Positions 1 through 7,181 are shown, counted from the first letter of the stretch. The stretch: DNA of 12,874 nucleotides from Geodermatophilaceae bacterium (GCA_013814015.1 JACCQS010000185.1:1-12874); one strand, 5' to 3'. Made by a program: numbers and translations. Notes: generated by a model not told the origin, from the letters alone.

Positions 1-188
1 CTGTGCTCCGGCGGCATTCGAACATCGGTGACCACCACGTCCGGAGTGCACCGCTCCACCGCGGCGAGCAGTTCCGGGAGGTCAGCGCAGACGGCAACCA
101 CATCCAGGTCGTCCTGGCGGTTCAGCACTCCGACGATGCCCTCGCGGACGAGAAGGGAATCCTCGGCCACGATCACTCGCAAGGACAC
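1..188 (-). CDS. Response regulator, LuxR/NarL type, N-terminal part (partial)
   Basis: This is the first 62 codons of a two-component response regulator; the rest lies beyond the left edge. Read on the minus strand from GTG at 188, the protein opens with VSLRVIVAEDSLLVREG. It holds the acidic pair E9-D10 and the phospho-acceptor Asp55 in VVVTDVRMPPEH. The segment after the phospho-Asp (DVRMPP-x-H) is typical of actinobacterial LuxR/NarL-type regulators, which usually end in a helix-turn-helix DNA-binding domain. That domain cannot be seen here. Only ten bases separate it from the stop of the upstream 199-residue protein, so co-transcription is likely. No Shine-Dalgarno sequence stands before the GTG, so translation may depend on the upstream gene. 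No sensor kinase is visible in the window. Confidence 0.85.
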   Translation of the reverse strand, partial: MSLRVIVAEDSLLVREGIVGVLNRQDDLDVVAVCADLPELLAAVERCTPDVVVTDVRMPPEH

Positions 189-198
189 AGGGCGCAGC

Positions 199-798
199 CT
201 AATGAGGACCTTGAACCTGGAGCGATGGCCAGGCCCCGGGTGGCGCGGCGGTCGGTGCTGATCCGACCATCTCGCACAGCCGCCGGGTCCGCCGGAGTCC
301 GACGATTCGATAGGCCGGACCGCCGGCGCGCGGTCCCAGCATCGTCCCGGCGAGCCCGACGGCGGCAAGCGCCCTACCGGCCGCCCCCCAGCATGCGGGA
401 TCGTCGGTCCGACCGAGGCTGAGCAGGTAGCCCGTCGGGTCCGTGCGCCCCGCGACCGACGCCCAGAGACGGATCCGAGCCGGGGTGAGCCGCCAGTCCG
501 CGGGCGGCACCTTCGAGGATCCCCGGGACCACCGTGCGGCCAGCGGCAGCAGGCTGCGGTGGAAGGGCGTACGTACGGCGACGTGCGCGTCGAAGGTCGG
601 GACCTGCTCACCGGGCAGACCGCGCAGATCGAAGGCCTCGACGATCGCGGCAGCCCGCCACTGTTCGCCCACCACGATGGATAACCGGGCCTCGGCACCA
701 CGCTGGACCAGAGCGGCACCGGCGACCAGCATGCCCTCCAGATCAGCGATCTCGAGGTCGGCGCTCGGGTCGTCGAAGAGCGGCAGCTGCTCGTGCAC
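199..798 (-). CDS. Conserved-looking protein of unknown function, 199 aa
   Basis: I do not recognise the family. The start is set at GTG 798 because a GGGGGAG ribosome binding site lies eight bases upstream; the open frame continues further but crosses a palindromic repeat. The protein begins VHEQLPLFDDPSADLEIADLEG and looks soluble, with no signal peptide or membrane segment. A central section rich in Trp and Arg (SLLPLAARWSRG, PADWRLTPARIRLWAS, then GRTDPTGYLLSLGRTDDP) reads like an ordered globular domain. The last ~20 residues are Pro/Ala-rich. Base use is normal for the window and argues for a native gene. It lies between hppA and the response regulator on the same strand, ten bases before the latter, so a role linked to that regulator is possible but only inferred. 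Confidence 0.72.
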   Translation of the reverse strand: MHEQLPLFDDPSADLEIADLEGMLVAGAALVQRGAEARLSIVVGEQWRAAAIVEAFDLRGLPGEQVPTFDAHVAVRTPFHRSLLPLAARWSRGSSKVPPADWRLTPARIRLWASVAGRTDPTGYLLSLGRTDDPACWGAAGRALAAVGLAGTMLGPRAGGPAYRIVGLRRTRRLCEMVGSAPTAAPPGAWPSLQVQGPH

Positions 799-806
799 AG
801 CCTCAG

Positions 807-813
807 CTCCCCC
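807..813 (-). promoter_or_regulatory. Ribosome binding site fixing the GTG start at 798
   Basis: GGGGGAG on the minus strand with an eight-base spacer to GTG. It favours this start over the longer open frame, which would translate the palindromic repeat. Confidence 0.6.
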
Positions 814-823
814 GCTCAGATGT

Positions 824-874
824 GAGTGAAGGCGTCCTTGTATCGAACCTAGTGGTTCAAGGACGCCTTCACTC
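824..874. repeat. Long palindromic hairpin (17-bp perfect arms)
   Basis: Arms GAGTGAAGGCGTCCTTG (824-840) and CAAGGACGCCTTCACTC (858-874) are perfect reverse complements. The 17-base loop contains its own short inverted repeat, AACC (846-849) and GGTT (854-857). It lies 33 bases after the hppA stop and before the ribosome binding site of the next minus-strand gene. No T tract follows on either strand, so it is not a classical intrinsic terminator. It may still stabilise or end the hppA transcript. Long perfect arms containing an inner inverted repeat look like an interspersed palindromic element; no second copy occurs in this window. Confidence 0.8.
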
Positions 875-907
875 GAAACGTCTCGTGCCAGTGACCGGGA
901 CGTTCGG

Positions 908-3202
908 CTAGGCCCGGTAGGGCGCGGGCGGCGGAATCTCCTGGTTGTGGTCGGCGACTGTCGGGTCCGCACCCATCACGATCGAGCGACGCTTGCTGAT
1001 CACGACGGAGACCACGATGACGAGTACGGCGCCCAGCGCGATGAGTGCCCGGATTCCGTCGTTCGCGTCCAACCCGATGGACAGACTCACGACCGCGGGT
1101 GCGATCAGCAGAGCCACCAGGTTCATGACCTTGATCAGCGGGTTGATGGCCGGCCCGGCGGTGTCCTTGAACGGGTCGCCGACCGTGTCGCCGATCACCG
1201 TGGCTGCGTGGGCCTCGCTGCCCTTGCCGCCGTAGGCGCCGTCCTCGACCATCTTCTTCGCGTTGTCCCACGCCCCACCGGAGTTGGCCAGGAACACCGC
1301 CATCAGCGTTCCGGCCGCGATCGCGCCGACGAGGTAGGCGGCCAGCGGGCCGAATCCGAGACCGAACCCGACCGCCACCGGAGCCAGAACGGCGAGCAGA
1401 CCCGGAGTGGCCAACTCACGCAGAGAGTCCTTGGTGCAGATGTCCACGACGCGGCTGTAGTCCGGGCGTTCGGAGTAGTCCATGATCCCCGGGTGCAGCC
1501 GGAACTGCTCGCGCACCTCGAAGACGACCCGACCGGCCGCACGAGAAACAGCACTGATCGCCAGGCCGGAGAAGAAGAACACCACTGCAGCGCCGAGGAT
1601 GGCACCGACGATGTTGTTCGGGCTGACCAACTGCAGGCCGTTGATCGCCTCGGCAGCGTCGGCACCAGCGATCTCGAGGCCTTCGAGAATGCTCTGGTAG
1701 TACGAGCCGAACAGCGCAGTGGCCGCAAGCACCGCCGTCGCGATCGCGATTCCCTTGGTGATCGCCTTGGTGGTGTTGCCGACTGCGTCGAGGTCGGTCA
1801 GCACGCGTGAGCCGTTCTGGTCGATGTCACCAGACATCTCGGCGATGCCTTGGGCGTTGTCACTGACCGGGCCGAAGGTGTCCATCGAGACGATGACACC
1901 GGCGGTGGTGAGCAGGCCACAACCGGCCAGCGCCACGGCGTACAGGGCGATGCCGCCACCGATCAGGAACGCGCCGTACACAGCCGCACCGATCAGTATC
2001 GCGGAGTAGACCGCTGATTCCAGGCCGACCGAGATGCCGGACAGGATCACGGTAGCCGCCCCGGTCTGCGAGGAGCGCCCGATGTCCTGGACGGGCTTGC
2101 GGCTGGTCTCGGTGAAGTAGCCGGTGAGCAGCTGGATCGCCGCAGCCAGCACGATGCCGATGAGCACGGCGACGAAGCCGATGACCGCCGGGCTGCCACC
2201 CTCGTCGAGGCCGACGGCCGCGAAGTCGCCGGGCAACAGGATGAAGGAGGCCCCCGCCACGAGGACGAGCGAGCTCGCCGCGGAGATGAAGAACCCGCGG
2301 TTGATCGTGGCCAAGCCGCTCTTGTCACTGTCCCGGGGGTTGGAGGCCAGGATGCCGATGACCGAGGCGAGCACACCGATCGCAGCCACGACCAGCGGGA
2401 AGATCATGCCGTCACCGCCGAGGAAGGTCTGGCCCAGAATCAGCGCCGCGACCAGGGTGACGGCGTAGGACTCGAACAGGTCCGCGGCCATTCCGGCACA
2501 GTCTCCGACGTTGTCTCCGACGTTGTCCGCGATCGTCGCTGCGTTGCGCGGGTCGTCCTCCGGGATACCGGCCTCGACCTTGCCGACTAGGTCGGCGCCG
2601 ACGTCGGCGGCCTTGGTGAAGATGCCGCCACCGACCCGCATGAACATGGCCAGCAGGGCGCCGCCGAAGCCGAACCCTTCCAAGACGATGGGGGCGGTCT
2701 CGTTGAAGACGAGCAGGGCCAGTGCCGATCCGAGCAAGCCCAGGCCGATCACCAACATGCCGCAGACACCGCCGGTGCGAAACGCGATGCGGAAGGCGGG
2801 CCTGAAACCGGCCTCACGCGCAGCCGCGGCCATCCGCACGTTGCCACGGGTGGCCAGCGTCATGCCGATGAATCCCACGGCCGCCGAGAAGCTGGCACCG
2901 ATCAAGAAGAACACCGCGCGCCCGATCCGGGTGGCCGTGCCGCCGTCGGTGACCGGCAGGACCAACAGGACGACGAAGACCACGACGGCGAAGATCGCCA
3001 GGGTCTTGAACTGCCGTTTCAGATACGCCGCCGCGCCCTCTTGCACCGCCTTGGCGATCTCCTGCATCTTCGGCGTGCCCTGGCCGGCTGCCATGACCTC
3101 GCGGACGAGGAAGGCAGCAAAGGCGAGCGCGCCCACTGCGACCAGCAGGATGATGGTGACCAGGGCGTAGTCGCCCCCGGAGATGGCTGTCTCCACCGGC
3201 AT
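908..3202 (-). CDS. hppA: K+-independent H+-translocating membrane pyrophosphatase
   Basis: A 764-residue integral membrane enzyme that couples hydrolysis of pyrophosphate to proton export. The length and many hydrophobic segments fit the H+-PPase family. Visible signatures are DVGADLVGKVE at 200-210 and the acidic PPi/Mg site DNVGDNVGD at 226-234. Others are GPVSDNAQGIAEM near 444-456, SGGAWDNAKK at 641-650 and GDTVGDPFKDTAGP at 671-684. The potassium-specificity segment reads GNTTKAIT with Lys479 and Thr482; K+-dependent enzymes have Ala and Gly at these places, so this is the K+-independent type. ATG 3202 is chosen because AGGAGGAGG stands six bases upstream; the open frame extends further but reads as arginine/proline-rich noise. 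The gene is divergent from the helicase gene and is followed by a palindromic hairpin. Confidence 0.98.
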   Translation of the reverse strand: MPVETAISGGDYALVTIILLVAVGALAFAAFLVREVMAAGQGTPKMQEIAKAVQEGAAAYLKRQFKTLAIFAVVVFVVLLVLPVTDGGTATRIGRAVFFLIGASFSAAVGFIGMTLATRGNVRMAAAAREAGFRPAFRIAFRTGGVCGMLVIGLGLLGSALALLVFNETAPIVLEGFGFGGALLAMFMRVGGGIFTKAADVGADLVGKVEAGIPEDDPRNAATIADNVGDNVGDCAGMAADLFESYAVTLVAALILGQTFLGGDGMIFPLVVAAIGVLASVIGILASNPRDSDKSGLATINRGFFISAASSLVLVAGASFILLPGDFAAVGLDEGGSPAVIGFVAVLIGIVLAAAIQLLTGYFTETSRKPVQDIGRSSQTGAATVILSGISVGLESAVYSAILIGAAVYGAFLIGGGIALYAVALAGCGLLTTAGVIVSMDTFGPVSDNAQGIAEMSGDIDQNGSRVLTDLDAVGNTTKAITKGIAIATAVLAATALFGSYYQSILEGLEIAGADAAEAINGLQLVSPNNIVGAILGAAVVFFFSGLAISAVSRAAGRVVFEVREQFRLHPGIMDYSERPDYSRVVDICTKDSLRELATPGLLAVLAPVAVGFGLGFGPLAAYLVGAIAAGTLMAVFLANSGGAWDNAKKMVEDGAYGGKGSEAHAATVIGDTVGDPFKDTAGPAINPLIKVMNLVALLIAPAVVSLSIGLDANDGIRALIALGAVLVIVVSVVISKRRSIVMGADPTVADHNQEIPPPAPYRA

Positions 3203-3208
3203 TGTTTG

Positions 3209-3217
3209 CCTCCTCCT
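3209..3217 (-). promoter_or_regulatory. Strong ribosome binding site of hppA
   Basis: AGGAGGAGG on the minus strand, six bases before ATG 3202. It settles the start codon against in-frame upstream candidates. Confidence 0.85.
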
Positions 3218-3311
3218 GATCCGACACCGGCACATCCGGGGTCGCGCACGAGGCGCGCACGCGGGATGGCTGCGGTGCCGACCCGGACACTCCGGGCCAG
3301 ACGTCGCGGGG

Positions 3312-3317
3312 AGTCTA
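3312..3317 (-). promoter_or_regulatory. Possible -10 element for hppA
   Basis: TAGACT on the minus strand fits the actinobacterial TANNNT pattern. It would give an untranslated leader of about 100 bases before hppA. No good -35 hexamer is seen at the usual spacing, so the call is weak. The rest of the 3203-3369 gap between the divergent genes shows nothing further that I can name. Confidence 0.25.
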
Positions 3318-3369
3318 GGGGAACGCCGGTTCACCTCTCGGAACGGGCCGGTCACCACCACCTGTCAGA

Positions 3370-5766
3370 GTGGAGAACGTGTCCGCCGACCGAGCCGAGC
3401 GGCCAGGCGCGAGCCAGGAGCGTGCCTTGGCTGGGGTGAGGGCCGAGCAGCCAGGCGCGAGCCCGGAGCGCGGCTTGGCTGGGGTGAGACTGGACCGGCT
3501 TGTACGCGGAGTTGATCCCAGCCCGCTCACGCATGTGGCCGAGCTGGCGTCCCGAGCCGCGCAGCCTGGGAACTGGCCGCCCTGGCTGCCCGACGCGCTG
3601 CACGAGCGTCTGACCGAGTTGGGCATCCCTGAGCCGTGGCTGCATCAGGTGGCCGCCGCGGAACTGGCTCACTCCGGCCGACACGTCGTCGTCTCCACGG
3701 GAACCGCGTCTGGCAAGTCGCTGGCCTATCAGCTGCCCGCCCTGTCCGCTCTGGAGACCGACCCTCGCGGCCGGGTGCTGTATCTGGCCCCGACAAAGGC
3801 CCTCGCCCACGATCAGCTTTCCGGGGTCACTGCCCTAGCCGGTCCTTCCGTGCGTCCGGCCGCCTACGACGGCGATACGCCCGCCGACGAACGAGACTGG
3901 GTACGACAGCACAGCCGTTGGATCGTCACCAACCCGGACATGATCAGCCGCGGAATCCTGCCCAGACACCCCCGCTGGTCCGGGATGCTGCGCAACCTCC
4001 GGTACGTCGTGGTCGACGAGTGCCATGCCTACCGCGGTGTCTTCGGTGCGCACGTCGGAAACGTGCTTCGCCGTCTCCGGCGGATCTGTGCGCGGTACGG
4101 CGCCTGCCCCACCTTCATCCTGGCCTCGGCGACCGTCGCCGACCCCGAGGCTGCGGCCCTGCGATTGACCGGTCTCGAGGCCGGCGCGGTGACCGAGGAC
4201 GGATCGCCGCGGGCCGCCAGCACTTTCGCGCTGTGGGAGCCGCCGTGGGAGAACGGCAACAACGGCGTGCCGTCGCGCCGCTCGGCCAGTGCAGAGACCG
4301 CCCGGATCCTGTCCGACCTGGTGTGCGACGGTGCCCGGACAGTGGTCTTCGTTCGCTCCCGCCGGGGCGCGGAAGGCGTCGCTGCACAGGTCAAACGGCT
4401 GGTTGCCGAGGTGGACCCGGTGCTGGCCAAGCGGGTCGCGGCCTATCGCGGCGGCTATCTCCCCGAGGAACGGCGCGAGCTCGAGCGGCAGCTGAACAGC
4501 GGTGAGCTGCTCGGCGTCGCGTCCACCAACGCCCTGGAACTCGGCATTGACATCAGCGGATTGGACGCCGTGGTGCTGTCGGGCTTTCCGGGGACGTTGG
4601 CTGCGCTGTGGCAACAGGCCGGTCGGGCTGGGCGGGCCGGTCAAGAATCCTTGGCGATCTTCGTAGCCGCCGACGACCCGCTGGATCACTATCTCGCGCA
4701 CAATCCGGCGGCCATCTTCGGTCAACCGGTGGAGGCCAGCGTCTTCGATCCGACCAATCCGTACGTCCTGGGTCCGCAGCTGAGGATGGCGGCAGCCGAG
4801 TACCCGTTGACCGAGCCCGATCTCGAGCTCTTCGGCGGCGAGGCTGCCCGGCGGGCGGTTGACGAGCTCGTGGCCGCCGGTGATCTCAGAGTGCGACCCG
4901 GCGGCTGGTATTGGACGCACCGGCATCGGCCAGACGTCGATCTGCGCTCCGGAGGCGACGGCCCGGTGACGATCGTGGAGGCGCAGACCGGTCGAGTTCT
5001 CGGGACTGTGGACGGTACTGCGGCCTCTTCGACCGTGCACGACGGGGCACTGTACGTCCATCAGGGCGCCTCCTACGTGGTTGACGAACTCGACCTCGAC
5101 CTCGCGGTCGCGCTCGTGCATGCCGAGGAGCCGGAATGGACGACGCGGGCGCAGCAGATCACCGACCTGCGGATCGTGACGACGCAGCGGAGTTCGACCT
5201 ATGGCGGTGTCGGGGTGCACCGCGGGCTCGTCGATGTCACCGACCAGGTCGTGTCCTATCAACGCCGTCGGGTGTGGACCGGTCAGGTGCTGGCCGAGTT
5301 CGCGCTGGACCTGCCAGCTCGGCGGCTGGAGACTGCAGCGGTCTGGATCACCCTCGATGCCCGAACCGTGAATCGCAGCGAGGTCAACGAGGCGGATCTG
5401 CCCGGAGCTCTGCACGCCGCCGAACATGCTGCGATCGGATTGCTGCCGCTGTTCGCGACCTGCGACCGCTGGGACATCGGCGGTTTGTCCACGGCCCTGC
5501 ACCCCGACACCGGCGCGGCGACCATCGTCGTCTACGACGGGCACCCTGGCGGGGCCGGCTTCGCCGAGCGCGGCCATGGCGCGATCCGCGAATGGCTGAC
5601 CGCCACCCGAGCGACGATCGGTAGCTGCGGCTGTGAGACCGGGTGCCCCTCGTGCGTGCAGTCGCCCAAGTGTGGCAGCGGGAACTCCCCGCTGGACAAG
5701 AGTGCGGCAGTCAGGATCCTGGACGCCGTTCTCGACGCCCTCGCCGCCGCCGCTCCCGTTTCCTAG
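3370..5766 (+). CDS. DECH-box helicase, DUF1998/MrfA (YprA) type
   Basis: An ATP-dependent superfamily 2 helicase of the actinobacterial 'helicase/secretion neighbourhood' type (Rv3649-like). Numbering from GTG 3370: Q-motif region WLHQ at 90-93, Walker A STGTASGKS at 109-117, motif II VVDECH at 214-219, motif III LASAT at 251-255, GIDISGLD at 392-399 and motif VI QQAGRAGRAG at 415-424. The C-terminus has a probable zinc cluster, Cys753, 755, 759, 762 and 768, typical of the DUF1998/MrfA family. In Bacillus subtilis MrfA repairs mitomycin C damage; that role here is inference. The start is uncertain. No candidate has a clear Shine-Dalgarno, and GTG 3379, 3436 or 3484 would also work. Family similarity begins only around residue 41 (LDRLVRGVDPSPLTHVAEL), after the tandem repeat. 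Its stop overlaps the stop of the convergent TadE-like gene. Confidence 0.93.
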   Translation: MENVSADRAERPGASQERALAGVRAEQPGASPERGLAGVRLDRLVRGVDPSPLTHVAELASRAAQPGNWPPWLPDALHERLTELGIPEPWLHQVAAAELAHSGRHVVVSTGTASGKSLAYQLPALSALETDPRGRVLYLAPTKALAHDQLSGVTALAGPSVRPAAYDGDTPADERDWVRQHSRWIVTNPDMISRGILPRHPRWSGMLRNLRYVVVDECHAYRGVFGAHVGNVLRRLRRICARYGACPTFILASATVADPEAAALRLTGLEAGAVTEDGSPRAASTFALWEPPWENGNNGVPSRRSASAETARILSDLVCDGARTVVFVRSRRGAEGVAAQVKRLVAEVDPVLAKRVAAYRGGYLPEERRELERQLNSGELLGVASTNALELGIDISGLDAVVLSGFPGTLAALWQQAGRAGRAGQESLAIFVAADDPLDHYLAHNPAAIFGQPVEASVFDPTNPYVLGPQLRMAAAEYPLTEPDLELFGGEAARRAVDELVAAGDLRVRPGGWYWTHRHRPDVDLRSGGDGPVTIVEAQTGRVLGTVDGTAASSTVHDGALYVHQGASYVVDELDLDLAVALVHAEEPEWTTRAQQITDLRIVTTQRSSTYGGVGVHRGLVDVTDQVVSYQRRRVWTGQVLAEFALDLPARRLETAAVWITLDARTVNRSEVNEADLPGALHAAEHAAIGLLPLFATCDRWDIGGLSTALHPDTGAATIVVYDGHPGGAGFAERGHGAIREWLTATRATIGSCGCETGCPSCVQSPKCGSGNSPLDKSAAVRILDAVLDALAAAAPVS
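3394..3489. repeat. Two-copy 48-bp tandem repeat at the helicase 5' end
   Basis: Two direct copies (3394-3441 and 3442-3489), each starting GCCGAG-C-G/A-GCCAGGCGCGAGCC and ending GCTTGGCTGGGGTGAG or a close variant. They differ at only a few bases. The unit is 16 codons, so the reading frame is kept: AERPGASQERALAGVR then AEQPGASPERGLAGVR. Each copy contains an in-frame GTG near its end (3436 and 3484), so the duplication may also have duplicated a start-codon region. Confidence 0.85.
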
Positions 5767-6248
5767 CCCGGGTCGTCGGTTTCCGCTGGGCCGGCGCGGG
5801 CATCGGCCTGAGCTACACCTAGCCCGAGTGAGCCGAATCGCACGGTCACGGTCACCGTCACGTCCACCACGCCGTCCCCGCCCAGGTCGCAGGACTGTAA
5901 CTCCGCCCCATTGATCGCAGCGATCTGCGCGGCGTTCGAGCAGGCAACCTCCGATCCGGAAAGTGCCTGACTCGCCGCCGCCAGGGCCGCAAGATCGGCC
6001 GCTGTGCCAGCTTCGTGACGGCTGATAATGGCAAGTCCGGCCAGGACGGAAGCTGTGCCGGCCAGGAGCACAACACCGGAGAGGGCAAGAACCCAGATAC
6101 CTGCCGACCCCTCATCGACCGGCAACCGCGAAGAACAGACGCTCCGGCCCGGCACGCGAAATCTGGAGAGTCGGCCCGCACGAGGCCGCGCCCGATTGCT
6201 CGGCACAGGTCGCGCCGCTGCCTGCGGTCGCGCCTGTCCGAGTTTCAC
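5763..6248 (-). CDS. TadE-like pseudopilin of the helicase/secretion neighbourhood (Rv3654c-like)
   Basis: A small secreted or membrane-anchored protein that ends the pilus set. It has one strong hydrophobic segment at residues 51-75 (IWVLALSGVVLLAG and onward), followed by SRHEAGTAADLAALAAA, the helix seen in this TadE-like family. Cys103 and Cys120 could form a disulfide, and the tail is beta-rich (VVDVTVTVTV). The segment before the helix reads DEG|SAGIW, which resembles the DAG|M sites of its two neighbours but lacks Glu at +5, so peptidase processing is doubtful. GTG 6248 is chosen because it overlaps the upstream stop as GTGA, implying coupled translation. The first ~45 Arg/Pro-rich residues may not be translated; a later GTG or TTG (near residues 32 or 42) could be the real start. 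Confidence 0.8.
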   Translation of the reverse strand: MKLGQARPQAAARPVPSNRARPRAGRLSRFRVPGRSVCSSRLPVDEGSAGIWVLALSGVVLLAGTASVLAGLAIISRHEAGTAADLAALAAASQALSGSEVACSNAAQIAAINGAELQSCDLGGDGVVDVTVTVTVRFGSLGLGVAQADARAGPAETDDPG

Positions 6249-6667
6249 GGCGGTCCACGCGAGTCGGGGGCCGCACTGATCTTTGCGCCGCGCTGGGCCG
6301 AGGTTTCCGCGTCGAGCCCCGGCTCCAAGACTGCGGTAGCGCTGTCAGAGACCGATATCGAGGGGCCCAGTCCAGGAAACAGCGGAACCGACGCACTGAC
6401 TTGGACAGTTGCGGTGTCCCCGTCCCGGGTCACCAACACTGCGCTGTCATCGGGCGCAGAGGAGGCCGCGATCTGCTGCACTGCCGCATCCGACTCTCCT
6501 CGGGCGGCAGCCCGCGCGCCCTCTCGAGCTGCATCTGTGCAACGCATCTGCGCTGTGACCACGGACACGGCGGCGAGCGCGGCGGCCAGGACGAATACCA
6601 GTACCGGCAGCACGACAGCGGCCTCGGCGGTGACCATCCCGGCATCACTGAATCTGCGCGGAGCCAT
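6245..6667 (-). CDS. TadE family pseudopilin (Rv3655c-like)
   Basis: A minor pilin-like protein of the Tad system, 140 residues from ATG 6667. The leader MAPRRFSDAG is followed by MVTAEAAVVLPVLVFVLAAA, a class III prepilin pattern: cleavage after Gly10 and Glu at +5 of the mature chain, inside a hydrophobic helix (14-34). Next comes MRCTDAAREGARAAARGE, typical of TadE, and a soluble C-terminal domain. The start is uncertain. GTG 6757, six bases after the flp-like stop, would add 30 residues, and a TTG lies between; none has a convincing ribosome binding site. Its stop overlaps the start of the next gene as GTGA. It is probably a substrate or assembly factor of the CpaF-TadB-TadC machine encoded upstream. 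Confidence 0.85.
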   Translation of the reverse strand: MAPRRFSDAGMVTAEAAVVLPVLVFVLAAALAAVSVVTAQMRCTDAAREGARAAARGESDAAVQQIAASSAPDDSAVLVTRDGDTATVQVSASVPLFPGLGPSISVSDSATAVLEPGLDAETSAQRGAKISAAPDSRGPP

Positions 6668-6763
6668 CCGAACGAATCCCGGGGGTGCCGCCGTGCTCAA
6701 CCGAGATTCGCGCCGAAGCCCGTGGAGGGCCACTCGATGACCGTTGCAGCGCGCCACCGGGTG

Positions 6764-7036
6764 TCAGGACAGCGTTGACAGAGCGGAGTCGATGAGATCC
6801 TGAAGTCCCGAGACGATCGAGTCGCCCGTCACGACCTGGTAGAGGACGGCCGCGAACGCACACGCTGCAATCGTGCCGACGGCATATTCAGCGGTGCTCA
6901 TCCCGGCATCGCCGCCCAATCGGCGGACGCGTTCGTAAATCGTTCTGCCCACCGTGCCGCTGATTGTCAGGCAACCGAGTGTGAGGCTGGCGCAGAGCAT
7001 GGCCATGAGCCGGGTGACGGCGAACCGATTGGACAT
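6764..7036 (-). CDS. Flp-like pilin, DUF4244 family (Rv3656c-like)
   Basis: The probable major pilin, 90 residues. The DUF4244 core is DAG|MSTAEYAVGTIAACAFAAVLYQVV (split: DAG at 43-45, Glu50, Tyr51). Cleavage is expected after Gly45, with the Glu/Tyr pair of Flp pilins kept. The mature chain would be about 45 residues ending in SALSTLS. ATG 7036 is well supported by AAAGGAGG five bases upstream. Oddly, the leader is long and holds its own hydrophobic stretch at residues 9-27 (RLMAMLCASLTLGCLTISG), before the RTIYERVRRLGGD stretch. Most Flp leaders are short and charged. The gene sits after a 197-base gap with palindromes, so it may be transcribed separately from tadC, which would suit a pilin needed in excess. 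Confidence 0.92.
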   Translation of the reverse strand: MSNRFAVTRLMAMLCASLTLGCLTISGTVGRTIYERVRRLGGDAGMSTAEYAVGTIAACAFAAVLYQVVTGDSIVSGLQDLIDSALSTLS

Positions 7037-7063
7037 GTCCGCCTCCTTTCTCTAGTGGATGCC

Positions 7064-7077
7064 CAGACGTCCGTCTG
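7064..7077. promoter_or_regulatory. Palindrome upstream of flp-like gene
   Basis: CAGACG-TC-CGTCTG, two 6-base arms with a 2-base centre, 28 bases before the flp-like start codon. Its size and place suit an operator or a leader hairpin. No regulator can be named. Confidence 0.45.
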
Positions 7078-7130
7078 CGCAGGCCTAGCGTGCTGACGGA
7101 TCGCTTGTCCGGCTCGACCTAGCAGGCATC

Positions 7131-7181
7131 TGTGGACGGCCGGGGGGGCGCCAACCGACATCGGTTGGCCGCTGTGGACAA
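7131..7181. promoter_or_regulatory. Two TGTGGAC (DnaA-box-like) sites upstream of flp-like gene
   Basis: TGTGGACGG at 7131-7139 and TGTGGACAA at 7173-7181 lie 42 bases apart on the same strand. The second is a perfect complement of TTGTCCACA, the usual high-GC actinobacterial DnaA box. A similar pair occurs upstream of ssd. They could serve DnaA or another factor; their function is inferred. Confidence 0.4.

Noticed and set aside
947..3170. Several plus-strand open frames inside hppA
   Set aside because: They lie antisense to an unmistakable pyrophosphatase and have no start signals or domains.
3203..3361. 53-residue N-terminal extension of hppA
   Set aside because: Arg/Pro-rich and unlike the family, and a strong ribosome binding site marks ATG 3202.
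3394..3489. CRISPR-like array
   Set aside because: The two units abut directly with no spacers and remain in frame; no cas genes are present.
3835..5577. 580-residue open frame on the minus strand opposite the helicase
   Set aside because: Shadow of the helicase, whose motifs all lie on the plus strand.
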